This document shows, one piece after another, positions 1 to 5,506 of a DNA stretch of 10,556 bases. Position 1 is the stretch's first letter; each line of letters begins with the position of its first letter. Under the pieces are notes generated by a model, which ran no database searches, had not been told where the DNA came from, and saw only the letters and a list, made by a program, of their open reading frames with translations. The translations under genes were made by a program, and so were the position numbers. The stretch is from Candidatus Omnitrophota bacterium (GTDB taxonomy: Bacteria > Ratteibacteria > UBA8468 > MWAK01), in assembly GCA_018829455.1 (NCBI GenBank), contig JAHJUB010000119.1, forward strand, positions 1 to 10,556, in the 5' to 3' direction.

Positions 1-49
1 AGAGCTAAAATTTGGTGTGGTTATTAAGGTTTGGCGTTTTGCGGTCTTA

Positions 50-79
50 TTGACCGGCGGGTGTAAAGTGTGATATTCT
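50..79 (+). promoter_or_regulatory. Extended -10 promoter for the DUF2156 gene
   Basis: A -35 box TTGACC (50-55) is separated by 18 nt from TATTCT (74-79), which is preceded by TGA (71-73), an extended -10 motif. The predicted transcript would begin near 85-87. That makes a TTG start at 89 unlikely and favours an ATG at 131 or 149. This is a match by eye to the sigma70 consensus. Confidence 0.45.
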
Positions 80-148
80 TTATGGTGATTGGCTTTGGCG
101 GTGTGGCGGAAATTTGACTTTCTGAAGCTAATGTGTTACGGATTTCAT

Positions 149-1045
149 ATGATACCCATTTTCCCAAAATTCAAACCGATTGAGTTGACAAACCGGGAAG
201 TCCTGGAAGGTTACTTTCGGGAACACCCGCCGCTGGTCTCCGAATTTACCTTTACCAACCTCTTCGGGTGGCGAAAGATCCAAAATTACCAGGTATCAAA
301 ATATAGAGACGGCTTCCTGGTTTTAAAAGAATTCAAAGCGAAAATCTCCTTTTTACAACCCCTGACAACCGGAAACCAGGCCGAAGCGGTTCAGGCCTGT
401 TTCGGATATTTGAAAGAAAAAACCGAATTTCCGGCGATAGAACGAGCCGGTGAGGATTTTATCGCGGCCGGCGCCTGGGACGATTCGCAATTTGTTATTT
501 CGGAAGACCGGGATAATTTTGACTATCTTTACGATACCAAAGAACTTACGGAACTGGCCGGCGAAAAGTTTCACGACAAGAAGAACCTCCTTAACCAGTT
601 TCTTAAAAAATACCAATACCGCTACCAAAACCTGACCCCGGAACTGGTCCCGGAATGCCTGAGGTTTGAACACGAATGGTGCGAAGACCGGGATTGTGAA
701 AAGATAGAGGGTTTAAGCCACGAAAAGTGCGCGGTTCTGGAGATGCTCAATAACTTCCATTCCCTAAGTAGTAAGGGCGGGATAATCCGGATAGCGGAAA
801 AAATCGTGGCCCTGACTCTTGGGGAACGGTTAAACAATGATACCATGGTCATCCACGCGGAAAAGGCAAAGAACGGGATTACCGGACTTTATCAGGCGAT
901 TAATTGGGAATTTTTGAAGAATCAAGCGCAGGATTTCCGTTTCGTCAATCGGGAACAGGACCTTGGCGTTGAGGGTTTAAGAAGAGCAAAAATGTCGTAT
1001 AATCCGGTCCGGTTGATAAAGAAGCACCGAATAACGCAAAGATGA
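149..1045 (+). CDS. DUF2156 / LPG-synthase-C-like GNAT-fold protein
   Basis: Predicted cytosolic protein of 298 residues resembling the DUF2156 family, related to the C-terminal acyltransferase domain of phosphatidylglycerol lysyltransferases. Seen: the family-like N-terminus with SEFTFTNLFGW (about residues 31-41), a central YDTKELTEL...FHDKKNLLNQF segment, and the C-terminal NREQDLGVEGLRRAKMSYNP block, which is the best family signature. No membrane segments or signal peptide are evident, unlike full MprF enzymes. The frame is open from a TTG at 89 and has another ATG at 131. I chose ATG 149 because the family-like sequence begins at MIPIFPKFKP and the promoter leaves no leader for the TTG. 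No convincing Shine-Dalgarno sequence precedes it. The substrate is unknown; an aminoacyl- or acyl-transfer role is inference. It is the first gene of a likely operon with rlmN and a HAD phosphatase. Confidence 0.8.
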   Translation: MIPIFPKFKPIELTNREVLEGYFREHPPLVSEFTFTNLFGWRKIQNYQVSKYRDGFLVLKEFKAKISFLQPLTTGNQAEAVQACFGYLKEKTEFPAIERAGEDFIAAGAWDDSQFVISEDRDNFDYLYDTKELTELAGEKFHDKKNLLNQFLKKYQYRYQNLTPELVPECLRFEHEWCEDRDCEKIEGLSHEKCAVLEMLNNFHSLSSKGGIIRIAEKIVALTLGERLNNDTMVIHAEKAKNGITGLYQAINWEFLKNQAQDFRFVNREQDLGVEGLRRAKMSYNPVRLIKKHRITQR

Positions 1046-1046
1046 G

Positions 1047-1072
1047 ATTGCCGCGCAAACTGCGCTCGCAAT
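1047..1072. repeat. Short palindromic intergenic repeat, DUF2156-rlmN junction
   Basis: An imperfect hairpin has outer arms ATTGC (1047-1051) and GCAAT (1068-1072) and inner arms GCGC (1053-1056) and GCGC (1062-1065). It starts just after the DUF2156 stop codon and ends 9 nt before the rlmN ATG, occupying the place where a ribosome binding site would be expected. From general knowledge, GAGATTGC...GCAATGAC hairpins are dispersed repeats in many bacterial genomes. Only one copy is visible here. Confidence 0.55.
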
Positions 1073-1081
1073 GACAAACAA

Positions 1082-2143
1082 ATGGAAAAACAGGATATTA
1101 AAAATTTCACGATAGAAGAACTGGAAGAGCGGCTGGCTGAAATCCCGGCGCCCCCTTTCCGGGCCCGGCAGATATCAGAGTGGCTGTACCGTAAAGGAGT
1201 TTTAGAATTCAGCCGGATGAAGAACCTGTCCAAAGACCTCCAGAAAAGACTGGACACTGTCTTTTATGTCAGCCGGCCGGAGATTGCGGAAATCGCCCGG
1301 TCAGCCGATGGAACGGAAAAATTTCTCTTCCAACTGACCGGGAGGGGACACAGCCCCTCCCCTACACAAACCCAATACGTTGAAACCGTCCTGATACCGG
1401 AACGGGAACGAAGAACCGTCTGTCTTTCCACGCAGGTCGGCTGCAGATACAAGTGCGCTTTTTGCGCCAGCGGCAAAAACGGTTTCACCCGAAACCTTAC
1501 CCTGGCGGAAATTATCAACCAACTGCTCTTTATCCGTTTTAAACATAATCAAAAGATAACCAACGTCGTCTTTATGGGAATGGGTGAACCATTTGACAAC
1601 TACGAAAACCTGGTCCGGGCAATCAGCGTTATAAATCATTCACAAGGTCTGGGCATCGGCGCCCGCAAAATCACCGTCTCCACCTGCGGAATCATCCCGG
1701 GAATAGCCCGTTTTCAAAATCTGGGCCGGCAGGTGGAACTATCCGTTTCCCTGCACGCAGCCAAAGAAGAACTCCGCCGTAATCTTATGCCGGTCAGTAA
1801 AAAATACCCCTTGAAGGAATTGGTTCCGGCTCTGGCCGATTACACCCGGAAAACCGGAAGGGTCATCACCCTGGAATACCTGCTGGTCAAGGACGTCAAC
1901 GACTCCGTTGACTGCGCGGAAAAATTAGTTGATATAACCAAACACCTGAAGGCCAAAGTTAATCTGCTCGGCTACAGCTTAGTCGCCGGAAATAATTACC
2001 GGGCACCGGAGAAAGAGGACGTTCTTCTTTTCGCAAACCGGCTCACCCAAAAAGGAATCTTCGTTACCATCCGCAAATCCAGGGGAAATGACATCGCGGC
2101 GGCCTGCGGCCAGTTGGCCGGAAAAAGAAAAAATGAAATATAA
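1082..2143 (+). CDS. rlmN: Dual-specificity 23S rRNA/tRNA adenine-C2 methyltransferase RlmN
   Basis: Radical-SAM enzyme that methylates C2 of A2503 in 23S rRNA and A37 in some tRNAs (family knowledge). The 353-residue length is typical. An N-terminal accessory domain (about 1-95) contains FRARQISEWLY. The [4Fe-4S] ligands are C121, C125 and C128 in the C-x3-C-x2-C motif. The two methyl-transfer cysteines align to C114 (VCLSTQVGC) and C342 (AACGQLAG). MGMGEP (165-170), SVSLHA (221-226) and the C-terminal RKSRGNDIAAACGQLAG block are present. Oddity: residues about 87-98 (GRGHSPSPTQTQ) form an insertion, encoded by a palindromic repeat, at a turn before YVETVLIP where relatives are shorter. No Shine-Dalgarno sequence is seen before ATG 1082, so translation may depend on the upstream gene. 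The 3' end overlaps the HAD gene by 11 nt. Confidence 0.96.
   Translation: MEKQDIKNFTIEELEERLAEIPAPPFRARQISEWLYRKGVLEFSRMKNLSKDLQKRLDTVFYVSRPEIAEIARSADGTEKFLFQLTGRGHSPSPTQTQYVETVLIPERERRTVCLSTQVGCRYKCAFCASGKNGFTRNLTLAEIINQLLFIRFKHNQKITNVVFMGMGEPFDNYENLVRAISVINHSQGLGIGARKITVSTCGIIPGIARFQNLGRQVELSVSLHAAKEELRRNLMPVSKKYPLKELVPALADYTRKTGRVITLEYLLVKDVNDSVDCAEKLVDITKHLKAKVNLLGYSLVAGNNYRAPEKEDVLLFANRLTQKGIFVTIRKSRGNDIAAACGQLAGKRKNEI
1340..1365. repeat. GC-rich palindromic element inside rlmN (short form)
   Basis: GGGAGGGG (1340-1347) and CCCCTCCC (1354-1361) are perfect inverted arms around a 6-nt loop. The right side AGCCCCTCCCCTAC (1352-1365) is identical over 14 nt to 8571-8584 in the MFS/lepB intergenic region, so this is a dispersed element and not simply rlmN coding sequence. 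It is read in frame as GRGHSPSPT with no stop, which lengthens RlmN without disrupting its catalytic motifs. Confidence 0.75.
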
Positions 2144-2813
2144 GGCTATCATCTTTGACATAGACGGCACGATTACCACTCCGGTCAGTTCCTGGAGGTA
2201 CATCCACGAAAAATTAGGTAAGTGGGACGTCCTGGCCTGCCAATATCAGGAACTCTTCTTGGCCGGCCGGATAAGTTACCGGAAATTCTGCGAACTGGAC
2301 GCCGCCCACTGGAAGGGCCTGCCGGAAAAAAATATCAAAAAACTCTTTCAAGATGTTCCTTACGCCAAAAACGCGGTAACCTCTATTAAAAAATTAAAAA
2401 AGATTGGGCTGAAACTGATTGCCGTTTCAACCGGCCTTCAGTATCTTCCCCGACGGTTGAAAAAGGAACTCCGCTTTGACTATATCCTCTCCAACGAACT
2501 GGAGGCATCCAAAAGCATCCTCACCGGCGGTGTCAAAATCAACATAACCCACGGCGCCAAAGGAAAGATCTTAAAGAAAATAATCAGGGAGATTAAGGTT
2601 AAGCCGCATCAGGTAATCAGCGTCGGCGACAGCGAAGGAGACATACCCCTGTCCCGGGCCGCCGGCTATTCCATCGCCTTTAACTCCTCTTCCCGACATC
2701 TTTCGGAAATGGTAGATTACAACTGCAAAACCGATGATTTTTCTGAGGTTTATCACAAAATTTCCGAAGTATTAATGCAGGGAAGGGGCTATGTCCCCTC
2801 CCGGCGACCCTGA
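2133..2813 (+). CDS. HAD-superfamily phosphatase, SerB-like (HAD-IB)
   Basis: Predicted cytosolic phosphohydrolase of 226 residues. HAD motif I is FDIDGT with nucleophile D9 and acid D11. A helical cap region follows (about 20-80). Motif II is the STG at 99-101 in LIAVSTG, motif III is probably K143 in HGAKGKI, and motif IV is GDSEGD (165-170), giving metal-binding acids. The pattern resembles phosphoserine phosphatase-type enzymes, but the substrate cannot be assigned. Start: the frame is open from 2088, but ATG 2133 puts the motif I strand at residues 5-13 as usual, and a purine-rich GGAAAAAG lies upstream. It overlaps the rlmN end by 11 nt, suggesting coupled translation. Oddity: the last ten residues (GRGYVPSRRP) are encoded by a palindromic repeat, so the native C-terminus was probably replaced or extended. 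Confidence 0.85.
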   Translation: MKYKAIIFDIDGTITTPVSSWRYIHEKLGKWDVLACQYQELFLAGRISYRKFCELDAAHWKGLPEKNIKKLFQDVPYAKNAVTSIKKLKKIGLKLIAVSTGLQYLPRRLKKELRFDYILSNELEASKSILTGGVKINITHGAKGKILKKIIREIKVKPHQVISVGDSEGDIPLSRAAGYSIAFNSSSRHLSEMVDYNCKTDDFSEVYHKISEVLMQGRGYVPSRRP

Positions 2814-2852
2814 AAGTTTACCCGCCGTAACTTTAGTACAGGCGGGGGTCGC
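2780..2852. repeat. Composite palindromic element at the HAD gene 3' end
   Basis: Two nested modules. Module 1 is a hairpin of GGGAAGGGG (2780-2788) and CCCCTCCC (2795-2802). Module 2 has outer arms GCGACCC (2804-2810) and GGGTCGC (2846-2852) enclosing CCCGCC (2821-2826) and GGCGGG (2841-2846). The HAD stop codon (2811-2813) lies inside the element. Module 1 matches the rlmN copy. The CCGCCGTA piece of module 2 recurs at 8540-8547 in the MFS/lepB copy. No run of T follows, so it is not a standard intrinsic terminator, though the RNA would be strongly structured. Confidence 0.7.
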
Positions 2853-2875
2853 ACTACGCAACAGACAGGCAAAAT

Positions 2876-2904
2876 TTGACGTCCAAAATATTTCGTGTTA
2901 TAAT
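2876..2904 (+). promoter_or_regulatory. Sigma70-type promoter of nikR
   Basis: TTGACG (2876-2881), a 17-nt spacer, and a perfect TATAAT (2899-2904). This is the best promoter match in the window. It lies 31-59 nt upstream of the nikR start, and its -10 box overlaps the left half of the predicted NikR operator. Confidence 0.75.
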
Positions 2905-2921
2905 TTTTATAATCGTACTAC
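2895..2921. promoter_or_regulatory. Predicted NikR operator O1 (nikR autoregulation)
   Basis: Half-site GTGTTAT (2895-2901), 13-nt spacer, half-site GTACTAC (2915-2921). Compared with the GTGTTAC-N13/14-GTAACAC pattern I recall for NikR outside enterobacteria, the halves match 6 of 7 and 5 of 7. The site covers the -10 box and the likely transcription start, so nickel-loaded NikR would block initiation. The site is read by eye and binding is inferred. Confidence 0.6.
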
Positions 2922-2927
2922 AAGGAG
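2922..2927 (+). promoter_or_regulatory. Shine-Dalgarno site fixing the nikR start
   Basis: AAGGAG lies 7 nt before ATG 2935. It selects this start over an in-frame ATG at 2791, which lies in the upstream palindromic element and would add 48 residues not typical of NikR. Confidence 0.8.
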
Positions 2928-2934
2928 TAAAAAG

Positions 2935-3351
2935 ATGTCAAAAGTCGTGCGTTTTGGCGTATCATTAGACCGGGAACTTCTGGAGAAATTTGACCGCCTG
3001 GCCAAAGAAAAGAATTATACTTGCCGCTCCGAAGCTCTCCGGGATTTAATCCGCCGGGAATTAGTTCAGAAACAATGGGAAAACAACGGTGAAATCGCGG
3101 GCGCGGTTACGCTTGTTTATAACCACCACAAAAGAGAACTGGTAAATAAACTGATGGATATTCAGCACGATTTTGGCAAAACGATTATTTCCACCCAGCA
3201 CATCCACCTGGACCACAACAATTGCCTGGAAATCATTGCAGTCCAGGGTTCTCCCGAGGAAGCCCGAAAGTTAACCGATAACCTATCAGCGGTAAAAGGA
3301 GTGAAGCACGCGACTCTAAATATGTCCACTACCGGTAAAGAGATTCGGTAA
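2935..3351 (+). CDS. nikR: Nickel-responsive transcriptional regulator NikR
   Basis: A 138-residue ribbon-helix-helix/ACT-type repressor; the E. coli protein has 133 residues. The N-terminal RHH DNA-binding domain begins VVRFGVSLDRELLEKFD and continues through RSEALRDLIRREL (about 31-43). The C-terminal nickel-binding domain has all four square-planar ligands expected from the family: H78 (QHDF), H89 and H91 (QHIHLDH), and C97 (NNCLEI). GSPEEARKL near 106-113 is also typical. As known for the family, Ni(II) binding enables operator binding and repression of nickel uptake. Context agrees: one predicted operator overlaps its own promoter, and another lies just downstream before the outer-membrane protein and nikMNQO. 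The start is fixed by AAGGAG at 2922-2927. Confidence 0.97.
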   Translation: MSKVVRFGVSLDRELLEKFDRLAKEKNYTCRSEALRDLIRRELVQKQWENNGEIAGAVTLVYNHHKRELVNKLMDIQHDFGKTIISTQHIHLDHNNCLEIIAVQGSPEEARKLTDNLSAVKGVKHATLNMSTTGKEIR

Positions 3352-3353
3352 CG

Positions 3354-3381
3354 GTATTATTTTTTTACGTATTCGTAACAC
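3354..3381. promoter_or_regulatory. Predicted NikR operator O2 (outer-membrane protein-nikMNQO)
   Basis: Half-site GTATTAT (3354-3360), 14-nt spacer, half-site GTAACAC (3375-3381). The right half matches the recalled NikR half-site exactly and the left half matches 5 of 7. It begins 3 nt after the nikR stop and lies over a candidate -35/-10 spacer. An additional short palindrome TTCGT-N3-ACGAA (3372-3384) overlaps the right half, so the exact contact bases are uncertain. Confidence 0.6.
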
Positions 3382-3392
3382 GAAAATAATAT
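3364..3392 (+). promoter_or_regulatory. Candidate promoter for outer-membrane protein-nikMNQO
   Basis: TTTACG (3364-3369), 17-nt spacer, TAATAT (3387-3392). Each box matches 4 of 6 sigma70 consensus positions. The right half of operator O2 falls between the boxes, as expected for a repressed promoter. The region is very AT-rich, so other -10 choices exist. Confidence 0.4.
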
Positions 3393-3415
3393 TAATAATA
3401 CGAAAAGGGAGGAAA

Positions 3416-4342
3416 ATGTTACGGAGGATTAAATTCAGCTTGCTTGTTATGGGTGTGTTGATTTCATTAATCTCCACTTGTTTTTCTCAGGAGAATTATT
3501 CTGAGGCAGAAACGGAATGGAATCCCCCTTCGGCCGGCCCGATTACCGCTTCCACCGCCCCGCTCTGCGAAAAGAGCAAACTGGTTATCCAGCCGTTTTT
3601 CTTTTATACCGATACCCGCGGCGTTTTTGACTCGGACGGACACGAAGATTCCCTTCCCGCGGGCGATTCCCAACGCCAATGGCTCGGGCAGATATCCTTG
3701 TATTACGGCATCACCGAAAAACTCGAAATCGATGTCTCCACCTCCTACCAGGAAAACTACGTCAAACAGGGAGGTTTAAGCGCCGGTTACGGCGGTATCG
3801 GAGACACTTGCGTTACCCTTAAACGCTGTTTTTGCGAAGAGAACGGAAGGCGACCTCATATCACCGGTCTGCTGCAGATAAAAGCGCCGACCGGACAATA
3901 CCAGCACGCCGCCCCGGGCAAAATGGGAACTGATTTGACCGGAAGCGGTTCCTGGGACCCGGGATTCGGAATAGTCTTTACCAAAAAAGTGAAACCGTTC
4001 ATCTTTCACGCCGACGCCGTCTACAGCATACCGCAGGAAACGACGATTGACGGCGTTAAGACCCAATACGGCAACTATTTCAACTACGATTTCGCCGTGG
4101 AATACTTTTTCCCGAAAAAGGGGCTCAACCTGATGTTTGAGATAAACGGATTCAAGCAGGGCGGTACGAAAGAAGACGGCGGAAAAGTTGCCGATTCTGA
4201 CAGCGACTCCCTGGCCGCCAGCGCCGGGTTCGGATGGTCCAACGATACAATTCAGACGCTGTTTGGATATCAAAAAGCGCTGGCGGGCAAAAATACGGAT
4301 GTGAACGATTCGGTCTTTTTGACTTGCGTTTACACATTTTAA
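3416..4342 (+). CDS. Outer-membrane beta-barrel-like protein, candidate nickel channel
   Basis: Secreted protein of 308 residues. A signal peptide is evident: basic MLRRIK, hydrophobic stretch 7-20, likely cleavage near S24. The mature part has alternating polar/hydrophobic strands rich in Tyr, Phe and Gly, and it ends FLTCVYTF with a terminal Phe, as in many outer-membrane barrels. GYGGIGDTCVTLKR and TGLLQIKAPTGQY resemble the Phenol_MetA_deg/transporter-like barrel family, a name that does not imply phenol metabolism. It is preceded by predicted NikR operator O2 and followed 16 nt later by nikM, so I infer a nickel-regulated outer-membrane entry route. The substrate is unproven. The Shine-Dalgarno GGGAGG (3407-3412) is only 3 nt from ATG, unusually close. 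Cysteines C51, C132, C139 and C141 in the barrel region are a mild oddity. Confidence 0.75.
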   Translation: MLRRIKFSLLVMGVLISLISTCFSQENYSEAETEWNPPSAGPITASTAPLCEKSKLVIQPFFFYTDTRGVFDSDGHEDSLPAGDSQRQWLGQISLYYGITEKLEIDVSTSYQENYVKQGGLSAGYGGIGDTCVTLKRCFCEENGRRPHITGLLQIKAPTGQYQHAAPGKMGTDLTGSGSWDPGFGIVFTKKVKPFIFHADAVYSIPQETTIDGVKTQYGNYFNYDFAVEYFFPKKGLNLMFEINGFKQGGTKEDGGKVADSDSDSLAASAGFGWSNDTIQTLFGYQKALAGKNTDVNDSVFLTCVYTF

Positions 4343-4358
4343 GAGGAGGAAATAGATT

Positions 4359-5027
4359 ATGCATATACCGGACGGGTATCTGGGACCGGCGACCTGCGGC
4401 TTCTTTTACGCGGTGATGCTGCCAATCTGGGCGGTTGCCTCAAAGATTGTCAAGAAAACGCTCAAGACAAAGCAGGTGCCGATGCTGGCCGTCGGCGCGG
4501 CGTTCAGTTTTGTAATTATGATGTTCAACGTGCCGATACCCGGAGGAACAACCGGTCATGCGGTGGGAGGAGTCCTGGTGGCGATACTCCTGGGACCCTG
4601 GGCGGCCTGCATCGCAATAACCGTAGCCCTGGTGATACAGGCATTCCTGTTCGGAGACGGCGGCCTAACCGCTCTCGGAGCAAACTGTTTCAACATGGCC
4701 TTTGTTATGCCTTTTGCAGGATATTATATTTACAAAACTCTCAGTTATCACGCTCCCTTTGACTCGAACAGGAGGGTAATTGCGGCCGGGGTGGCCGGTT
4801 ATATCGGTCTTAATGTGGCTGCTTTTTTAACGGGAATTGAATTCGGGCTGCAGCCGCTTTTACATCATACCGCCAGTGGACAAGCATTGTATTGTCCCTA
4901 TGGTCTTAAGGTTGCGATTCCGATTATGGCCGGGCAGCATCTTTTGATATTCGGCTGGGTTGAAGCTATCGTAACCGCACTGGTGGTTAAGTTCCTGCAG
5001 AGGCAGGACCCGGCTCTTATTGCTTAA
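4359..5027 (+). CDS. nikM: ECF nickel transporter substrate-binding subunit NikM
   Basis: Integral membrane S-component (222 residues) of the CbiM/NikM family that captures the metal ion. It begins MHIPDGYLGP. In the family the N-terminal amine, His2 and a later His (His67 in the characterised NikM2) ligate nickel, and both His2 and His67 (GTTGHAVGG) are present here. Several hydrophobic segments follow: about 12-30, 41-58, 70-97, 107-127, 140-160 and 187-212. FGDGGLTALGANCFNM (98-113) is a strong family block. MHIPDG and the nikR context favour nickel over cobalt. AGGAGG (4344-4349) lies 9 nt before the start. It lies in an operon with the barrel protein upstream and, after a 94-bp inverted-repeat element, nikN downstream. 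Confidence 0.95.
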   Translation: MHIPDGYLGPATCGFFYAVMLPIWAVASKIVKKTLKTKQVPMLAVGAAFSFVIMMFNVPIPGGTTGHAVGGVLVAILLGPWAACIAITVALVIQAFLFGDGGLTALGANCFNMAFVMPFAGYYIYKTLSYHAPFDSNRRVIAAGVAGYIGLNVAAFLTGIEFGLQPLLHHTASGQALYCPYGLKVAIPIMAGQHLLIFGWVEAIVTALVVKFLQRQDPALIA

Positions 5028-5054
5028 TTAAATTGCATAGGAATTTCCTTTTTG

Positions 5055-5148
5055 GGACGCAGATAAACGCCGAAACTGCAGGATAAGGATTAAAAGCAGT
5101 TCTTAAGCAAAATCTTTATCTGCGTAAATCTTGCGAAAATCTGCGTCC
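5055..5148 (+). repeat. Inverted-repeat element copy A (nikM-nikN gap)
   Basis: A 94-bp element bounded by perfect 10-bp terminal inverted repeats GGACGCAGAT (5055-5064) and ATCTGCGTCC (5139-5148). Further sub-arms sit inside (ATCTGCG near 5118). Positions 5072-5093 match the reverse complement of 6405-6426 in copy B at 21 of 22 bases. It has no coding capacity and ends 11 nt before the nikN ribosome binding site. It looks like a MITE- or REP-like non-autonomous repeat. Confidence 0.75.
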
Positions 5149-5170
5149 GATTAATTGATGGAGGAAGATT

Positions 5171-5506
5171 ATGAAAATTACTACCAAATTGTGGGTCGGG
5201 ATGGCGATTCTGATCGCCCTTTCTCCTTTGGGGTTGATACTGCCGGAACACTTCAAAGCCGGAAGCGCCTGGGGCGAATGGGGCGCAGATGAAGTGCAGG
5301 CGCTCGTAGGATACGTCCCGAAAGGCCTGGCGAAATTCGCATCGCTCTGGAATGCGCCGATTCCTGATTATGCCTTCAAAGGATGGGAAGAAAAGGGGTT
5401 GCCGCATCTGAGTTTTGCCTATATAATATCCGCTATTGTGGGTATCGCCATCGTCTCCATGGCGGCCTGGCTTATAGGCAAAATGTTAGCAAAAAAAGGT
5501 GATTAA
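5171..5506 (+). CDS. nikN: ECF nickel transporter small subunit NikN (PDGLE/CbiN-like)
   Basis: Small membrane protein of 111 residues with one hydrophobic segment near the N-terminus (about 7-25) and one near the C-terminus (about 83-103), with the region between likely extracytoplasmic. The N-terminal KLWVGMAILIALSPLGLILPEHFKAGSAWGEWG is characteristic of NikN-type proteins. NAPIPDYAFKGW (61-72) sits where the PDGLE motif often occurs, so that motif is divergent here. NikN assists metal loading and transport by NikM in this family. GGAGGA (5160-5165) gives a good ribosome site for ATG 5171. The gene overlaps nikQ by 8 nt, supporting coupled translation. Confidence 0.88.
   Translation: MKITTKLWVGMAILIALSPLGLILPEHFKAGSAWGEWGADEVQALVGYVPKGLAKFASLWNAPIPDYAFKGWEEKGLPHLSFAYIISAIVGIAIVSMAAWLIGKMLAKKGD

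Noticed and set aside
2791..2934. Longer nikR start at 2791
   Set aside because: The extra 48 residues come from the repeat and the promoter/operator region, and the strong AAGGAG plus a canonical NikR N-terminus point to 2935.
3330..3366. Possible intrinsic terminator after nikR
   Set aside because: TACCG (3330-3334) can pair with CGGTA (3346-3350 or 3352-3356) ahead of a T7 run, but the stem is 5 bp with a long loop. It is too weak to call.
3467..3481. Lipoprotein lipobox at the barrel protein N-terminus (LISTC)
   Set aside because: Thr precedes the Cys where Gly/Ala/Ser is expected. Ordinary signal peptidase I cleavage near residue 24 fits better.
3776..4273. Long open frame on the minus strand opposite the barrel gene (165 codons)
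   Set aside because: It has no recognisable domain or ribosome site and lies wholly opposite a gene with a signal peptide and family-like motifs. The other antisense frames, for example opposite rlmN, nikO and lepB, were dropped for the same reason.
4343..4358. Cobalamin or NiCo riboswitch before nikM
   Set aside because: The gap is only 16 nt and holds just the ribosome site. No riboswitch-sized leader precedes the operon either, as only 64 nt separate nikR from the barrel gene.
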